Source of the DNA: Cercophora sp. LCS_1 | Lineage: Eukaryota > Ascomycota > Sordariomycetes > Sordariales > Lasiosphaeriaceae | Length of the DNA: 64,000 bases | NCBI GenBank assembly: GCA_036250225.1 | Contig: JAPZLL010000005.1 | Coordinates: 1,364,001-1,428,000, forward strand | Reading direction: 5' to 3' | Part shown: positions 31,867 through 43,367 of the stretch, one piece after another | Layout: every line of letters begins with the position of its first letter | How positions within the stretch are numbered: position 1 is the stretch's first letter | Made by a program: the position numbers and the translations under genes | The notes under the pieces: model-generated | Told to the model about the DNA's origin: nothing | Databases searched by the model: none | The model's input: the letters and a program-made list of their open reading frames with translations, nothing else

Positions 31867-33939
31867 TCACCACTCCTCCTCCCGAGCCCCGAATCGAGGA
31901 ACGCGCTTGAGTTGGGCCAAAAGCGCGTCCAACTGGCTCCAGTTGTTGTCGTTCTCTGCAAACCGGCGGTGCTTGCGAGAGTGAATGTGCTATATCCCTG
32001 TTAGCTTGTGTCTCGGTGGCGATTTATCGTACAACTTACATCATCAAAGTCATCAAACTTGTCCTGGCAGTTCTCGCAGTAACCCGGCTTGGGGTCACGC
32101 TTCTGCTTGGTCTGAGGGATCGGGACGCTGACGGTCCTGCGCAGCTTCTCCTTCTGTCTGGCTTCCTCCTTCTCGCTGGCACCATCCTTCTCGTTGGCCT
32201 GGCGGCCAAGCAGGCCCAGGCTGGCAGATCGAATAAACTCTCGCTCTTCTGTCATCTGTCGTGAGCTGAGGTCCTGGGAAACAGCAGGCGTGCTAGCCTT
32301 CTGCAGGACCTTGCGCTTAAGGCCGTGGATCTCCTTGCTTGTGCCAGCCTTGGCACCCAACACTCCGGATGTCGACGAAATGACTTGTGAGCGGATCGCC
32401 GAGGTGATGTTGGATCGCTGCAAGCCCGATGCCACGGGTTCCCCTGCCAATAAACGGCCGGCCTTCGCCTGACTGATGAACGCACCCTGGTTTGGCGCTT
32501 TGAAATCCAGCGCGGGCGGCATAGCGACCTTCGCGCGGTCAAACGCCTCGGCGGCACGAGGCGCGGGGACGCCACGGTTCTGCCCGTCCTCCATCTCTAC
32601 AAGGGTCCGCTTGCCAGTGACCGGCTTGGGTGGGGGTACCTCCGGGGGCCTCAATGTGGGTGTGTTAGTGGCCATGCCGGCCTTGATAGCCCGTTCCTTA
32701 GCTCGGGTCGGGGCACGATACTCTCTCTCCGGCTCGTAATCCTCCACAAAGGGGCAGCGGCCCTGGGACGCAACTCGAAACTGCGGCCACTCGCCGTCCT
32801 TCTTGTCTGCGACCTTCGCGTATTCCCGCACCATGACGGGCTTTGTCTTCTCCTCGATGTCATACACGTAGATGTATGGCCCCTTGAAGTAGTGCATATC
32901 CCTGGTGACGACAGTGGGGTCCCTGTCGGACGGGCCATGAACACGTTCATTCTGCAGCATTTGAAGCAGGTTCGACTGCTCTGCTCCCTTCCCACTTTGT
33001 GCACGACGGCCCTGACCTAGAACAGCGCTCCGATACGGGTCCGGTTCGAGGACCATGTCCAAAATCTTCTGGAGCTTCTCTAGCGTCCAGATCTTCTTGC
33101 CCATCTCCTGAGCACGGTGCAGAACATCGGTGTTCCGCGTTTTTGGCCGCTTGAGCGCGTCGTCTTGGGGCTGGGCCGGGGCCCTTCGTGAGGCTGTGTC
33201 GAAGACCAGCTTCCGGCGAACAGAGCCATGGTCTGTGGTTCGGTTCAAGAGCGAAGGATCAATCGTCTTGGGCTGCTCTCCAGCTGCGTGAGCCTCTGAG
33301 TTCGGCTCATTCTCGTCCTGTCCAGGCTTCTCGGTGGGAATCTGCCGCGTCGTAACAACATGGGTGATCTCGATCGAAAAGAACTTTTCCTCGCGCTAGA
33401 ATGGAAGTGAGCTCGGGGTCATTGGAAGCAATGAATGAAGAGATACTTACAGCACCAAGATGGGTTACATGCTTGGCCAACTTGGACCGCTGGTCATCAG
33501 GGATACTCTCAAAGTAGAATACCATCTTGGGAAACCGAGCACGGATTGCCGTCTGCCACTGGCGGATGTTGTCGATTTCTTGCTCTGACGGCTTGTAGGT
33601 TGCAGCCTGCGATGCTCGCTCCGTGACCGTGTCCCGAGTACGAGTGACATGGCGATGCACAACGGTTCTCGTAGGTCGCTGGCGCGCAGGAGAGCCTGCC
33701 GTTCGTTGGACCCCGTGGTCAATCATCTGACGTTTTGCTGGGGGAGGTTGACCGTAAGGCTCCTCTCTCATGATTTCAGCGTGGGAGCGGGTCTTGAGTT
33801 TGGTGCTCTGGAAGGCCAAGAGCGACGCCGAGGGACGGAGCGGTGAATTGGCAGCATTGGGATTGCTCGACAGAGGGACCCTCCTCGTCGACATGGCAGA
33901 CAGATGGGCGGGGGTTGGGGATAGCGATACTGCGGCCAT
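31867..33939 (-). CDS. dbf4: Dbf4, regulatory subunit of Cdc7 kinase
   Basis: Exons are 33939-33451, 33395-32040 and 31989-31867 (introns 55 and 50 nt), giving 655 aa; all junctions are phase 0. The N-terminal BRCT-like motif N region includes IRARFPKMVFYFESI and KLAKHVTHLGA, completed across intron 1 by REEKFFSIEITHVVT. Motif M is YFKGPYIYVYDIEEKTKPVM plus VREY. The C-terminal motif C zinc finger, GYCENCQDKFDDFDD joined to HIHSRKHRRFA, is interrupted by the second intron between its Cys pair and its His pair. Dbf4 activates Cdc7 to phosphorylate Mcm helicase subunits at origins. ATG 33939 is the first ATG in frame. Confidence 0.92.
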
Positions 33940-34880
33940 AGAAATGCCCAATCAACATGCTATTCCAGTTAACGCGGGGACGTCGCGGAGTTGGATGGGT
34001 GGAGGGAGAAGTTTCGATGGGATGACAAAGTGGGGAGCGCCGGTGGGTGTTGCCAGTTGCCAGGGCCGCCGTGCAAAGACGCGAGCAACGAGACGCGCCT
34101 GGATGCGCTGGACGCGTCGCGCTGTGAGAACTTTGCAGCCGCGATCAGGATGCACAAAGCATGCGCAAAGGGGCTGGAAGGCGGGAGGAGGGAAAGAGGA
34201 GGAGGAATAACTCACGAACTCAACCGTGCGGACTCGGGTCGGTCCTCTTCACACCAGTCGGCACACACTGAGAGGGAGGCGGGTGTTTGGTGGGCGTGCT
34301 GGTCGCGGCTTTTTGGTGCTGCGGGGACCGCGAAGCTGCAAGGATGTCTGGGTGTCTGAGCTCCAGCGAGCTAACCGGGTTAGAGTGCAGGACAACAAAC
34401 CCCGACCCACAACCGCGATTGCCAGCTGACAAGCGTTGTCGCTCACAGCAACGGCCGGGTATTAGGCCGGTTAACAGCTGGCAACGGCCGCTGCCGCTGC
34501 AAGCGCCCTCGTTGACAGTGACGACACGCAGACAGTTCGAGATGAGTTGCTAAACGTCACTTTCAAAATGCGAACAATGGCTTCAACCCAAAGTATCCTC
34601 TCAAGTCTAGAATGGGATTCAATATTTGTACACCTCTATTTTCTCAATTTGTAGCTGTGAAGAACACATTTCTGAGCCGGTGTGAAATCGTAAAGATGAA
34701 GCCTGGGTCTGTGATCACTGACATCTGCCCTGCCATTCGCTGCTATTTTTCTCCTCTCGCACCACCAAGCTTCCTGAACCGCAGCAATAAGACAACCCAA
34801 CCTGCAAAATCGGGTTGCATTCTTTCGCAAACAAAATTGCATCAGCATCCCTGGCTAGTTTAGCCCAACGTGAGATTCTA
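33940..34880. promoter_or_regulatory. Divergent promoter region of dbf4 and the Icp55-type gene
   Basis: About 940 bp between divergent ATGs. Overlapping short frames on both strands carry no domain. No specific element recognised. Confidence 0.4.
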
Positions 34881-36440
34881 ATGAGTTTTCAACGGGCCGC
34901 CCTGCGGCAACTTGAGCGACGGCTCGCCCAATCTCCAAGCTGCATCTCACCACGGATACAACACCTCAGATCAGTGTCCTGGAATCCTACAACCCAGCAG
35001 CCAAAATGGCGTCCTTCACTCTTTGTCAACCGAGGCTATGCGACTGTATCAGCAGCAGATCTCGAATTCGGCCAACCGGTCCACGAAACTCACCCTCACA
35101 TCCTGAAAGCGGGTGAAAGTATGCCACTCGCCAGCCCCCTTTCCTGAGCCCCTTTGCTCACACCGCGCACAGTAACCCCCGGCATAGTAGCCCAAGAATA
35201 CGCCGACCGCCGCTCCCGCTTTGCCCAAACTCTGCCCATCAACGGCATCGCCCTCCTGCCATCAGCAGACCTCCTCTACCGTTCGGGCGCCGTCTTCTTC
35301 CCATTCCGCCAAGAGTCCAACCTCCTCTACCTAACCGGCTTCCTGGAACCCGAATCCCTCGCCGTAATCCAGCGTACAGGCTCCCATCCAGACGACTACA
35401 CCTTCACCCTCTTCTGCCGGCCCAAAGACCCCAAAGCCGAGCAATGGTCCGGGCCATGGTCCGGCCTCTCCGCCGCAACCGACGTCTTCAACGCCGACAC
35501 CGCCCACCCCATTACCTCTCTCCCGTCCCTCCTCCCATCGCTCCTCCGCTCTGCCACGGCCATCTACGCCGACCTGTCTCCCTCCAGCAGTCTCACCAAA
35601 CCCATCCTCTCCTCCCTCCCCTCATCTATCCCCAAACCCCAGCCCCTTCAACCCCTGATCAACCCCCTCCGCGCCATCAAATCCCCCGCCGAAATCGCCG
35701 TGATGCGCCACGCAGGCCGCGTCTCAGGCCGCGCCCTCACAAACGCCATGCGCCGCGCCTGGACGGACGAAAAATCCCTCCACGCCTTCCTCACCTACGA
35801 ATTCACCCAGTCCGGCCTCGACGGTCCGGCGTACGTCCCAGTCGTAGCAGGCGGCACCCGAGGCATCATGATCCACTACGTACACAACACCGCAACTCTA
35901 GACCCGACATCCACCGTCCTCGTCGATGCGGGAGGCGAATACGGCTCCTACGTGACCGACATCACGCGAACCTGGCCCGTATCAGGGAAATTCACACCCG
36001 CGCAGCGTGATCTCTACGAGGCTGTATTGACGGTCCAGCGCGACTGCGTTAAGCTCTGCTCTGCGAGCGCGGGGCTCAGCCTGGATATGATACACCGCGT
36101 TGCTGAGTCTGGGCTGCGGGAACAGCTAAGCGGACTGGGCTTCGAGCTGGGAGGACGCGGAGGCGGGTTGGATGTGCTGTTTCCGCATCACTTGGGGCAT
36201 TATGTTGGGCTGGATGTGCATGACGTGCCTGGGTACGGGAGGGGTGTGAGTCTCAAGAAGGGACATTGCGTTACGGTTGAGCCGGGGGTGTATGTGCCGG
36301 ATGATGAGCGGTGGCCAAAGCATTTCAGGGGGCTGGCGGTACGGATTGAGGACAGTGTTTGCGTGGATGACGAGGGTCCGTTGGTTTTGACAACGGAAGC
36401 GGTTAAGGAGGTTGTGGATATTGAGGCTTTGAGGGATTGA
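34881..36440 (+). CDS. icp55: Xaa-Pro aminopeptidase, Icp55-like mitochondrial intermediate cleaving peptidase
   Basis: Exons are 34881-35118 and 35173-36440 (54-nt intron, donor GTATGC, acceptor GCACAG), giving 501 aa. The N-terminus (RAALRQLERRLAQS, HLRSVSW) is an Arg-rich mitochondrial presequence. The chosen junction gives AGEITPGIVAQEYADRR, the usual start of the Icp55 domain; a shorter intron is possible but only 30 nt. The metal-binding residues of the aminopeptidase P family are all visible: VDAGGEYGSYVTDITRTWP (two Asp), LGHYVGLDVHD (His), EPGVYVP (Glu) and RIED (Glu). Icp55 removes one residue after MPP cleavage, stabilising imported proteins. Confidence 0.9.
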
Positions 36441-36617
36441 GTCTGATGATGGTGTGGAATATTGACAGCATTGGGAGCTGCATGCATCCCGGAAAAGGGA
36501 CGGAACCTTATGTGTAGATTGGCATTTGCGGTTTTGGTCGGTTGCACCCATTGCACATACAATAACCAGGGGAGATGTATGACCATGCGTGTTTTAAGGC
36601 GTCGAAGATATGTAATA

Positions 36618-36832
36618 AACGGCACATACAAAAAAATTCGAAGGGATATTCGGGCACCACTGAAAAAGACTAAATCTAAGATATGAACACATCTCTTGAT
36701 GTTCGAATGCATAGAACACCATTAAGAAAGCGCTGTACTTTTCTGTTGACGCGTATCAGAATTTCCAATACCTGTTCAGGCGACATGAAATGGCATCAAG
36801 TGGATTCAGTGTGCCGATTTTTTTTCGTGGTC
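36618..36832 (+). repeat. Diverged dispersed repeat, copy 1 (AT-rich relic)
   Basis: Aligns with the reverse complement of 40684-40890 over two blocks: AACGGCACATAC followed by an A run and TTCGAAGGGATAT, and a longer block from GTTCGAATGC through TGTGCCGATT. Differences are mostly C/T and G/A exchanges, as RIP leaves, and translated peptides keep a shared pattern (FLL-x2-RI or VRI, KW, SV-x-RF). Confidence 0.7.
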
Positions 36833-37061
36833 AACCTGGTAGACTCGAAACGAGATCTGATGTCTGAGAGAAATCATACGTGTCTGGGACACAAGCTCAA
36901 CGGCCATGAGCTCATCCTTCAGACTTTACGATACAACGCTTCCTGTGTCTAGATGACCTCAAAACCAATGAATAATCATGTCGCCCTCTAAGTCGGAGAA
37001 AAATGTCCACGTGTGCCCCACGGGGATCCTTACGCCAATATCGAGAGTGAACTCTTACAAT

Positions 37062-37085
37062 GACCGTTCTCACAGTTGAACGGTC
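37062..37085. repeat. Perfect 8-bp inverted repeat (hairpin)
   Basis: GACCGTTC and GAACGGTC are separated by 8 bases. A second near-palindrome (AACACAA...TTGTGTT) lies near 37147-37172. Either may be a relic of a mobile element end or a 3' end hairpin. Confidence 0.5.
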
Positions 37086-37490
37086 GAGCGTTAGCCACAA
37101 ATCAACACTGATAGAGGGGAATCAATAATTTGACCCTGTTCACATCGGAAAACACAAGTCATTTGTGTTCCGATCAACTCCCATCCACCTACAATGGTGA
37201 TCCTTGAGTTTCGGCCAAGCCAGATAAAAATGATGAGATGCGAGTCCATCAAGTACCAACTAACCCCTTCTCCTCGTTGGATATCCGCAACCAAGTAAAA
37301 ACGCCAAGTGTGACGGGATGCGAACTATGCTCCACGCAGTGTAAAGATAACTCCGCCCCAATTTTTAGCATGTCATAACGCTCAATAAAGCCCCTGACGC
37401 CTTGTTCCAGGACGTTGTCTCGTCCAGAAAAAAAGCTGTAACAAAAAAAGGTATATATGTACATGCAGAAATCTGCAAAAAAAAGTCTCG

Positions 37491-39107
37491 TCAACAGAAC
37501 CCTCTCGGATCGAAGAGTGTTCTGCTGTAGGTGGGCATCTGGTAAGTCGGCCGTGCGGTTGCGTTCAAGAGCTGTTCAAAAGCGTTCAATCTCTCTCGGA
37601 GCTTCCTATGCTCCTGCATGATTTGCTTATTTCGTCGTTCCAGCTGATGGATGTACTCGGTTGCTTTTGTGAGCACAGTACCCTTGCCACTGTTAATTAC
37701 TTTCCTATGCTTAATAATGGAGGGTAAACTTACCTTGCTGACTTTTGCCCTGGAGCCTGGCTGTGAGGCGTCCTCTTCTCCAGTCTCTGATATTGTCTGG
37801 AGTGCGGGCACGGCATCTCGCAGCTCTGCTATCTTGTCTTTTAGATTTGTCCGGTACTTCCTTTCGATGTCGTTGTGAGCCGTTCGATCGCCGAGTTTGA
37901 GCTTTTCCTTGCCCTTATCGCTTATGCTTCCTTGTTTCTTTGGTGGAGGTGGTGGTGGTGGCCGGGTTTGTGCGGTGGACGGTTTTGGTGGTGACACCGG
38001 ATCAAGGCCCCTGCCCAGTCCCAAACCTCCTAGCCCCTGACCAAACACGCCGTTGAAGCCATTGTCAAAAGCCCCAAAATTCACATTGACATTTGAGCCG
38101 AGCCCACCCATGCTTGGGCCAGGATTCATAGCAATTGCTATCAGCCTCCTCTGCTCGGCATCATTCAAAGCTTGTTGGTTGAGACCAATGAGTGAATCCA
38201 TCCGAATCCCGGGTTGCGGTCTCTCCCAGCTGAGTGGTGTTGAGTAGAGTCCTTCCCGTGGGGGAACATCGGCCGGCGGCGCCGTATCTATCCTGGAAAG
38301 ATGATCGGCGAGATTCATGGAGGAAAACTCATCGTCCTCATCCGACAAGGCCTTATCCAATGCGCTGTCGTCGATAAAATCCTCGGCTTTCGGTGCGGGA
38401 GGGCGTGAGGTGCTAGGAGTGGTTGCTGTACTCGTAGAAGCGTGGGTGGCACTCGCCCGCCTTTCGACAATGTCAGTAAGGGGACTGGGATCCGTCGACT
38501 GGAGCGCATGTGCCTAAACTCACCGTTGTACTTGGGGAGGCGGAGGAGCCGCCCTTGCTTTCCCTTTGAGGCCAGCCTTGTCAACCTCGACGCCTTCGGG
38601 TATGTCGGCGAGAGCTTCGTCATTATCAAATTGAATCCAATAATCCACCGAGTCAAATGGTGTTGCGTCAGTGCTTAGTCTCGACCGTTTTCTCTCGTGC
38701 CCATCTCTACTCCTTGGCGCTCTCATCGGCAGGGTCGGTCTTGGCGGACCACCAAAGTTGATAGGCTGCGATGCCCCGGCGAGGTTGGTCATGGACGTGA
38801 GTCCTGTGGACGCCGTTGACGGGGCGATTGAGTCGAGAGAAAGGGAGGTGGGTGTTGAAGAGGGCGGCCCTGAGAAGCCAGGGACGCCTAACCCAGCCGG
38901 AGTGTCCCATAATGATGGGGGTTGTGTGGCAGTTGGTCCTCCCAGTGAGAAGGACCGATCAACTGGATTGATCGTCTGGGTGGTGTCAGCGGCAAAACAA
39001 GCCGAGAGAGGCGTTGAAGGCATGCTGGAATGATCTGGAGACGCCCGTACCTGATTATTTGGGACTGAGAAGAACTCGAGATGTCTAAGGGGGTCAGAGG
39101 GGTCCAT
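37491..39107 (-). CDS. bHLH transcription factor of SREBP/Hms1 type, without visible membrane segments
   Basis: Exons are 39107-38524, 38460-37734 and 37682-37491. Read this way the product is 500 aa; an additional GT-AG segment at 39050-38976 (75 nt, stop-free, with a CTGAC branch site) may be another intron, giving 475 aa. The bHLH domain starts HNDIERKYRTNLKDKIAELR; the Tyr in KYR replaces the usual Arg and is a hallmark of SREBP-type factors. The junction SKVSK|GTVLTKATEYIHQLERR fixes the last intron (51 nt), since without it an insertion of 17 residues would fall in the loop. N-terminal Ser/Pro-rich regions and a coiled-coil leucine region follow. No pair of transmembrane helices is seen C-terminal to the bHLH, unlike membrane SREBPs. 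Role in sterol or hypoxia response is inference. Confidence 0.82.
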
Positions 39108-41587
39108 CGTCACCTTAGCATCCCGAGCGGGAGCAGTCTGCGGGGGCGGTTGTCAGGGTCAAAGGTCTCAGGACTTTGCCGTGCTGCCCGACAAGTCCAG
39201 ATGGGGAGGGGGAGGGACCGAGAGGTGAACATGCAACTACCAGGCAGGTGCAGCAGCCAACCGATTTCGATGCTGAGAGGTCTCCTTGCGGCCTGTGGTT
39301 GGGCCGGGGCTGTTGATCACCGATTGCTGGCCGCCAGGAAGGAATAGGGGGATGCAAAGCTGGATTACTCTGCGACCCACAACACTCGGCGTGGAGGAGA
39401 GTTATGTGAGCAGTATCCGAGAGACTTTGGCCGTGATCCGGGGGGTGAATGAGGCGTTGACTTGGGGGCGGCGGCTTCCGGAAGCACCTCTGGCTGTGTG
39501 ACGGCAGCTGGATACCGTTGAAAGGTGGATTGTCCAGAGCCGGGCAGATCACCAGACACAACACGAGAGAGGGACGATCGGACTTGGGTAGCGCGCAGGG
39601 TTGCAGCTCAGTCCGGTACTCCGAGGATGTACTAATTGTTGTTGACAGCAGCCGAAAAACGGCTTCGAAAACGACCGCCGGACGGGACGACAAGTCAGCG
39701 CTGGCGTTGAGTGAGAGCGAACGGCGAGGTGCCAAGACGGACAAAGCAGCCTCGACAACAAGGGGAGATGGATTCGAGCGTCTCCCGAGGCACGGGGCAC
39801 GCAAAGGAGGCTTGCGTTGGCCGAGGAGCTGCGAATTGGAACTACGGACCTAATCGCGGTGCGGTTGGAGTTGTTGGGTGGGAGGTGGACGACGACTACC
39901 ACGGATACCCTTGCGGCAGCCTACAACACCGGCCTCGAGGAGAGCCCGACGGGAGAATGGGAGGGCGACAGGGACCAGTGGGCGAGGGAGGCCGACAACT
40001 GGTGGGGAAGCTCTGTACCCTGAGCCAGAGGCAAAGACAAGCTGGAGAGAAGAGCACAACGGTCTGGTCAGTTGCTGTTGCTGGCCCGAGATGCGGCGAC
40101 GCGCAGAGCAGGCGCAGCGAGAGAGACTGGTTTTGGCGCCGGCGTCTGCCAAACAACAGGTGGTCAACCGGTTCGCAGCGGGTAACGGATCCCAATTGGG
40201 TTGGGGCGATTTTAGAAAACTGTCGACATGGCGTGACTCTGCTACGCAGTGCCCCGTATACTTTGTTTTCGAGAGCAGAGGGAGACTCGCGCGCTCGCGC
40301 GAAGAGTCGAGGGATCGCACTCCCACACCCCAATCGGGGGTTCTAGGTTTGGGGGGCTCTGTCGATTTGACCCCATTATCAGACCACTTCGCCCTTTCCC
40401 TCCCCGCTGCCAAGCCGGCAGTGGCTTGCTCAACTGCGCTCGCTCATTGGCTGTTCCAGCCATCTGTGGCTGTCAGCCTTATCCAGCAAACCCAATGGTG
40501 CTCCACCGAACCGTCCAGACCTCGTGCAGGGTTTTCTAGATTTCCCTCGCAGATCGATGCTCACATGAAATACACGTGGACGGCGCGCCGAGCCGATGAG
40601 ATGCAGGAATCTGTCTCACTTTGTCGATTTTCAGGTCACCAAAACTCTTTTCTCCTCGGCGTCCACGGCCAGTCAAGTTAGTGACAAGAAACGGCGCACT
40701 GAGCCCAGTTGACGCCACTTCCAGCGCCCCGGACAGTTTATGTAAATTCTGACAGGCATCAACAAAAATCTCAATGCCTCTTCAATGTTGTTCTTTCGGT
40801 ATTCGAATATTGAATGATGGGTTGCGATCTTGGGATCATTCATTTTTAGTGGGCAAATATCCCTTCGAATTTTTTTTAGTATATGCCGTTTCTTTTCGCT
40901 ATGTTGCCAGTGTTCTGGTGTCCGTAATCTGAGTTGAAGTTGCGGTTGCAATTTACCACTTGTGGGCGGGGTGCGGAGGATAAATCTCCCACAACATATT
41001 CGGCTCCATCTGTTTGCCTTTCCCATGCCGAACACCATCGAATTCTGTCTCCGTTTAAAATGTTTGCACACTTTGAGCTTGAACAGCAGCACCCTGAACC
41101 CAGTCTGGGCATTGGGCCTAAGTGGGTAACAGAAAAAACGAGCTTTTGTAATTGCGGTTGTTGGCGCTTGAGCTGGTTCTACCTACCCAGTTGTCCCCTT
41201 CAGAAATGCCTTGATGAAAAGACTTGAGGACTTCAATGCGATATTTAGGGCCTCTGAACCATATGAAGACCTCTGGTTTGTTGTTTCGGCGCCTCGACAA
41301 GAGAGAAATTGGCGTCTCGACGTCTTGATGGCCCGTTTATCCTGTCACCAACTTGAGGCCCTAACCCGGTAACCCTCGGGTCTTCTGCCCCACTCTGCAA
41401 TCGGGTCGGCCGACCTGACCAGGCGCGCCTTTGCCAAAATAGAACCTGAGCCTCCAACATCATCTCACTTTCAAACCTCATCGATCCAGGGCGATAACTT
41501 CACTTCAACCAAAGAGCAATCAAAGCATCAATTTGCCATCTCTTTGAATTATTTATAGCGGTCTACATCGTCAAATAAGCTTCTGCG
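39108..41587. other. Long divergent intergenic region (bHLH and atg12 promoters) with repeat relic
   Basis: About 2.5 kb. The bHLH-proximal half is GC-rich with many spurious frames; 40680-41330 is AT-richer and holds the repeat copy 2. A CG-rich palindromic stretch (GCGCGCTCGCGCG) occurs near 40290. No gene or RNA was recognised. Confidence 0.55.
40684..40890 (-). repeat. Diverged dispersed repeat, copy 2 (inverted relative to copy 1)
   Basis: On the minus strand: AACGGCATATAC, an A run, TTCGAAGGGATAT, then ATTCGAATACCG and a block matching copy 1 down to AGTGCGCCGTTTC. It retains a 139-codon open frame (41092-40673), but this is not a believable gene on its own. Confidence 0.7.
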
Positions 41588-42097
41588 ATGGCCTCCCCGG
41601 CACCGAACTCACCCACAGCTGAGGGCGATTCGCCCGCTGCTTCGCCTGTCCTTGAGGGCCGCGATTCGCCCGATCTGCCCCTGACCATGACTGCATCCAC
41701 AGTCTTGATGTCCCTACCGCGGGATGCGACCGCGGCCCTAGCAGCGGCTCAGGCTGCCGGCTTCCCACAAGAAAAGGTCGTTGTTCGCTTCAAGCCCGTC
41801 GGCTCCGCACCTCCGCTGCGTCGAGATGTGGTCAAGGTGGCTAGCACACACAAGTTCGAGTCGGTGGTGGCCTATCTGCGCAAGATGCTCAAAGCCCAGA
41901 GCAATGACAGCGTGTTTCTCTATATAAATAGCACCTTTGCACCTGCATTGGATGAAGTGGTGGGGAATCTTTGGCAAGTGAGTGGACCACTCTCGTTTTC
42001 ATGCCAAGTCTAGCACCTCCTAACCAAGTCGTAGTGCTTCAAGGACTCTAGGGACCAACTAAACGTTGCGTACTCTATGACACCAGCATTCGGATAA
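41588..42097 (+). CDS. atg12: Ubiquitin-like autophagy protein Atg12
   Basis: Exons are 41588-41977 and 42035-42097 (57-nt intron, donor GTGAGT), giving 150 aa. A Pro/Ser-rich N-terminus of about 60 residues precedes the ubiquitin fold: KVVVRFKPVGSAPPLRRDVV, then FESVVAYLRKML, and FLYINSTFAPALDEVVGNLW. The last 20 residues (CFKDSRDQLNVAYSMTPAFG) end in the conserved Phe-Gly that is joined by Atg7 and Atg10 to Atg5. Atg12 lacks a pro-peptide, matching the stop directly after Gly. Convergent with panB 215 bp away. Confidence 0.95.
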
Positions 42098-42311
42098 AGG
42101 CCATCCCGGCTTTTTACAAGTCTCTTGAGAAGCCAGGATCGATTTATTCCGCTATCATCAGGTTGGTTTTGAAAAGATGTTGCCAAGCCATGTCTCAGAA
42201 AACCTCCAACGCCAGCGATGCCCCATGCTTGCAATAAACAACGCTAAACCGCCATGCCGATACGTTTCACAAAAGAAACGACGAAAAATACAGCTTTGAT
42301 GATATGCTTCA

Positions 42312-43367
42312 TCAGCTCTCAACACTCTTCGCAAACGCCTCCAACTCCTGAGGCGGAATGGGGTAAGTGTGCTCAGGGGCGGGATATTGTCGACTCTTGA
42401 CTTCATCCCGGTATGTCTCGATGGCCTTCAGGCTCTCTGCCCAGACGTCGCCATACTTCTTGACAAACTTTGGGAGAAATCGCCCTGGGGGAAAGTTGCC
42501 CGTCATATCGACCTGAACAAGCACTTGGCCAGAGCATCCGTTGCCGGCACCGATGCCTATGGTGGGAATTGACAGCTTTTCCGTCACAATTGCTGCGACC
42601 TTGGCGGGCACCGCCTCCAAGACGACAGCAAAGGCACCGGCCTCTTGAACCGCGAGCGCATCTTCGAGAACCTTCATCGCGCCGGAGAGGGTCTTGCCTT
42701 GGACACGGAAGCCTCCGAGGGCATTTTGTCGCTGGGGGTTCAAGCCGACATGACCAAGCACAGGAATACCAGCAGAAGTGATCCGCTGGATCGTGGGAGC
42801 CATCTCCTTGCCGCCCTCGAGTTTGATGCTCTGCACCCGACCCTCCTTGATAAAGCGAATAGCGGTCTCGAGAGCCTGCTGGGGTGCGATCTCGTATGAA
42901 CCCATTGGGAGATCGCCAACCTCGCAGGTGTCAGCGGCGTGACATGGCACGAGAGAGCGTGGGGTGAAACTCACGGTAAAGGCAGCCTTGGTGGCCCGCG
43001 CAACCGAACGGCAGTGCAGCAGCATCTCCTCAACCAAGACCTCGCTCGTATCTTCCATGCCGAGGGCAACCATGGCCAGACTGTCGCCAACGAGGATCAC
43101 ATCCATGCCGGCAGCATCCGCAACATGGGCGCTGGGAAAGTCGTGAGCGGTGATCATAGTGATGGGTTCACCCTTCTTATGAAGCGAACGGAGGGTGCCG
43201 ATGGTGACCTTCTTCCGGGGGTTGGCCGGAGGTGCGCCCATCGGCGAGTGGGAGCTGTGCCGGACATGCTGCGCGGCCAGGAAGACGGGCCCCAGGGCGG
43301 CTGCCGGTGGTCGTGTGCTCCGAGCCAAGGAAGCACACGACCGGACCAATGTGGATGCAAGGTACAT
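42312..43367 (-). CDS. panB: Ketopantoate hydroxymethyltransferase (PanB), mitochondrial
   Basis: Exons are 43367-42975 and 42920-42312 (54-nt intron, donor GTGAGT, acceptor TGCGAG), giving 333 aa. The N-terminus MYLASTLVRSCASLARSTR is a mitochondrial presequence; longer frames start at non-ATG codons. PanB signatures: ITAHDFPSAHVADAAGMDVI (metal Asp), LVGDSLAMVALG, and the junction KAAFTVGDLPMGSYE, which is the well-conserved VGDLP motif only after splicing. Later GHVGLNPQ and IGIGAGNGCSGQVLV follow. The enzyme adds a hydroxymethyl group from methylene-THF to alpha-ketoisovalerate in pantothenate synthesis. The intron is a stop-free multiple of three. Confidence 0.95.
   Translation of the reverse strand: MYLASTLVRSCASLARSTRPPAAALGPVFLAAQHVRHSSHSPMGAPPANPRKKVTIGTLRSLHKKGEPITMITAHDFPSAHVADAAGMDVILVGDSLAMVALGMEDTSEVLVEEMLLHCRSVARATKAAFTVSFTPRSLVPCHAADTCEVGDLPMGSYEIAPQQALETAIRFIKEGRVQSIKLEGGKEMAPTIQRITSAGIPVLGHVGLNPQRQNALGGFRVQGKTLSGAMKVLEDALAVQEAGAFAVVLEAVPAKVAAIVTEKLSIPTIGIGAGNGCSGQVLVQVDMTGNFPPGRFLPKFVKKYGDVWAESLKAIETYRDEVKSRQYPAPEHTYPIPPQELEAFAKSVES

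Larger units (their letters stand above)
36441..37490. other. AT-rich convergent region with repeat relic
   Basis: About 1 kb between the 3' ends of the Icp55 and bHLH genes, clearly AT-richer than its surroundings, with a diverged repeat copy (36618-36832) and a hairpin at 37062-37085. No gene is called. Confidence 0.6.

Noticed and set aside
35119..35148. 30-nt intron option in the Icp55 gene
   Set aside because: Too short for fungal splicing; the 54-nt alternative restores the conserved GEITPGI start.
41118..41300. FIWF/FIWL peptide likeness between 41270 and 37240 on the minus strand
   Set aside because: Not colinear with the repeat copies and only a few residues; likely chance.
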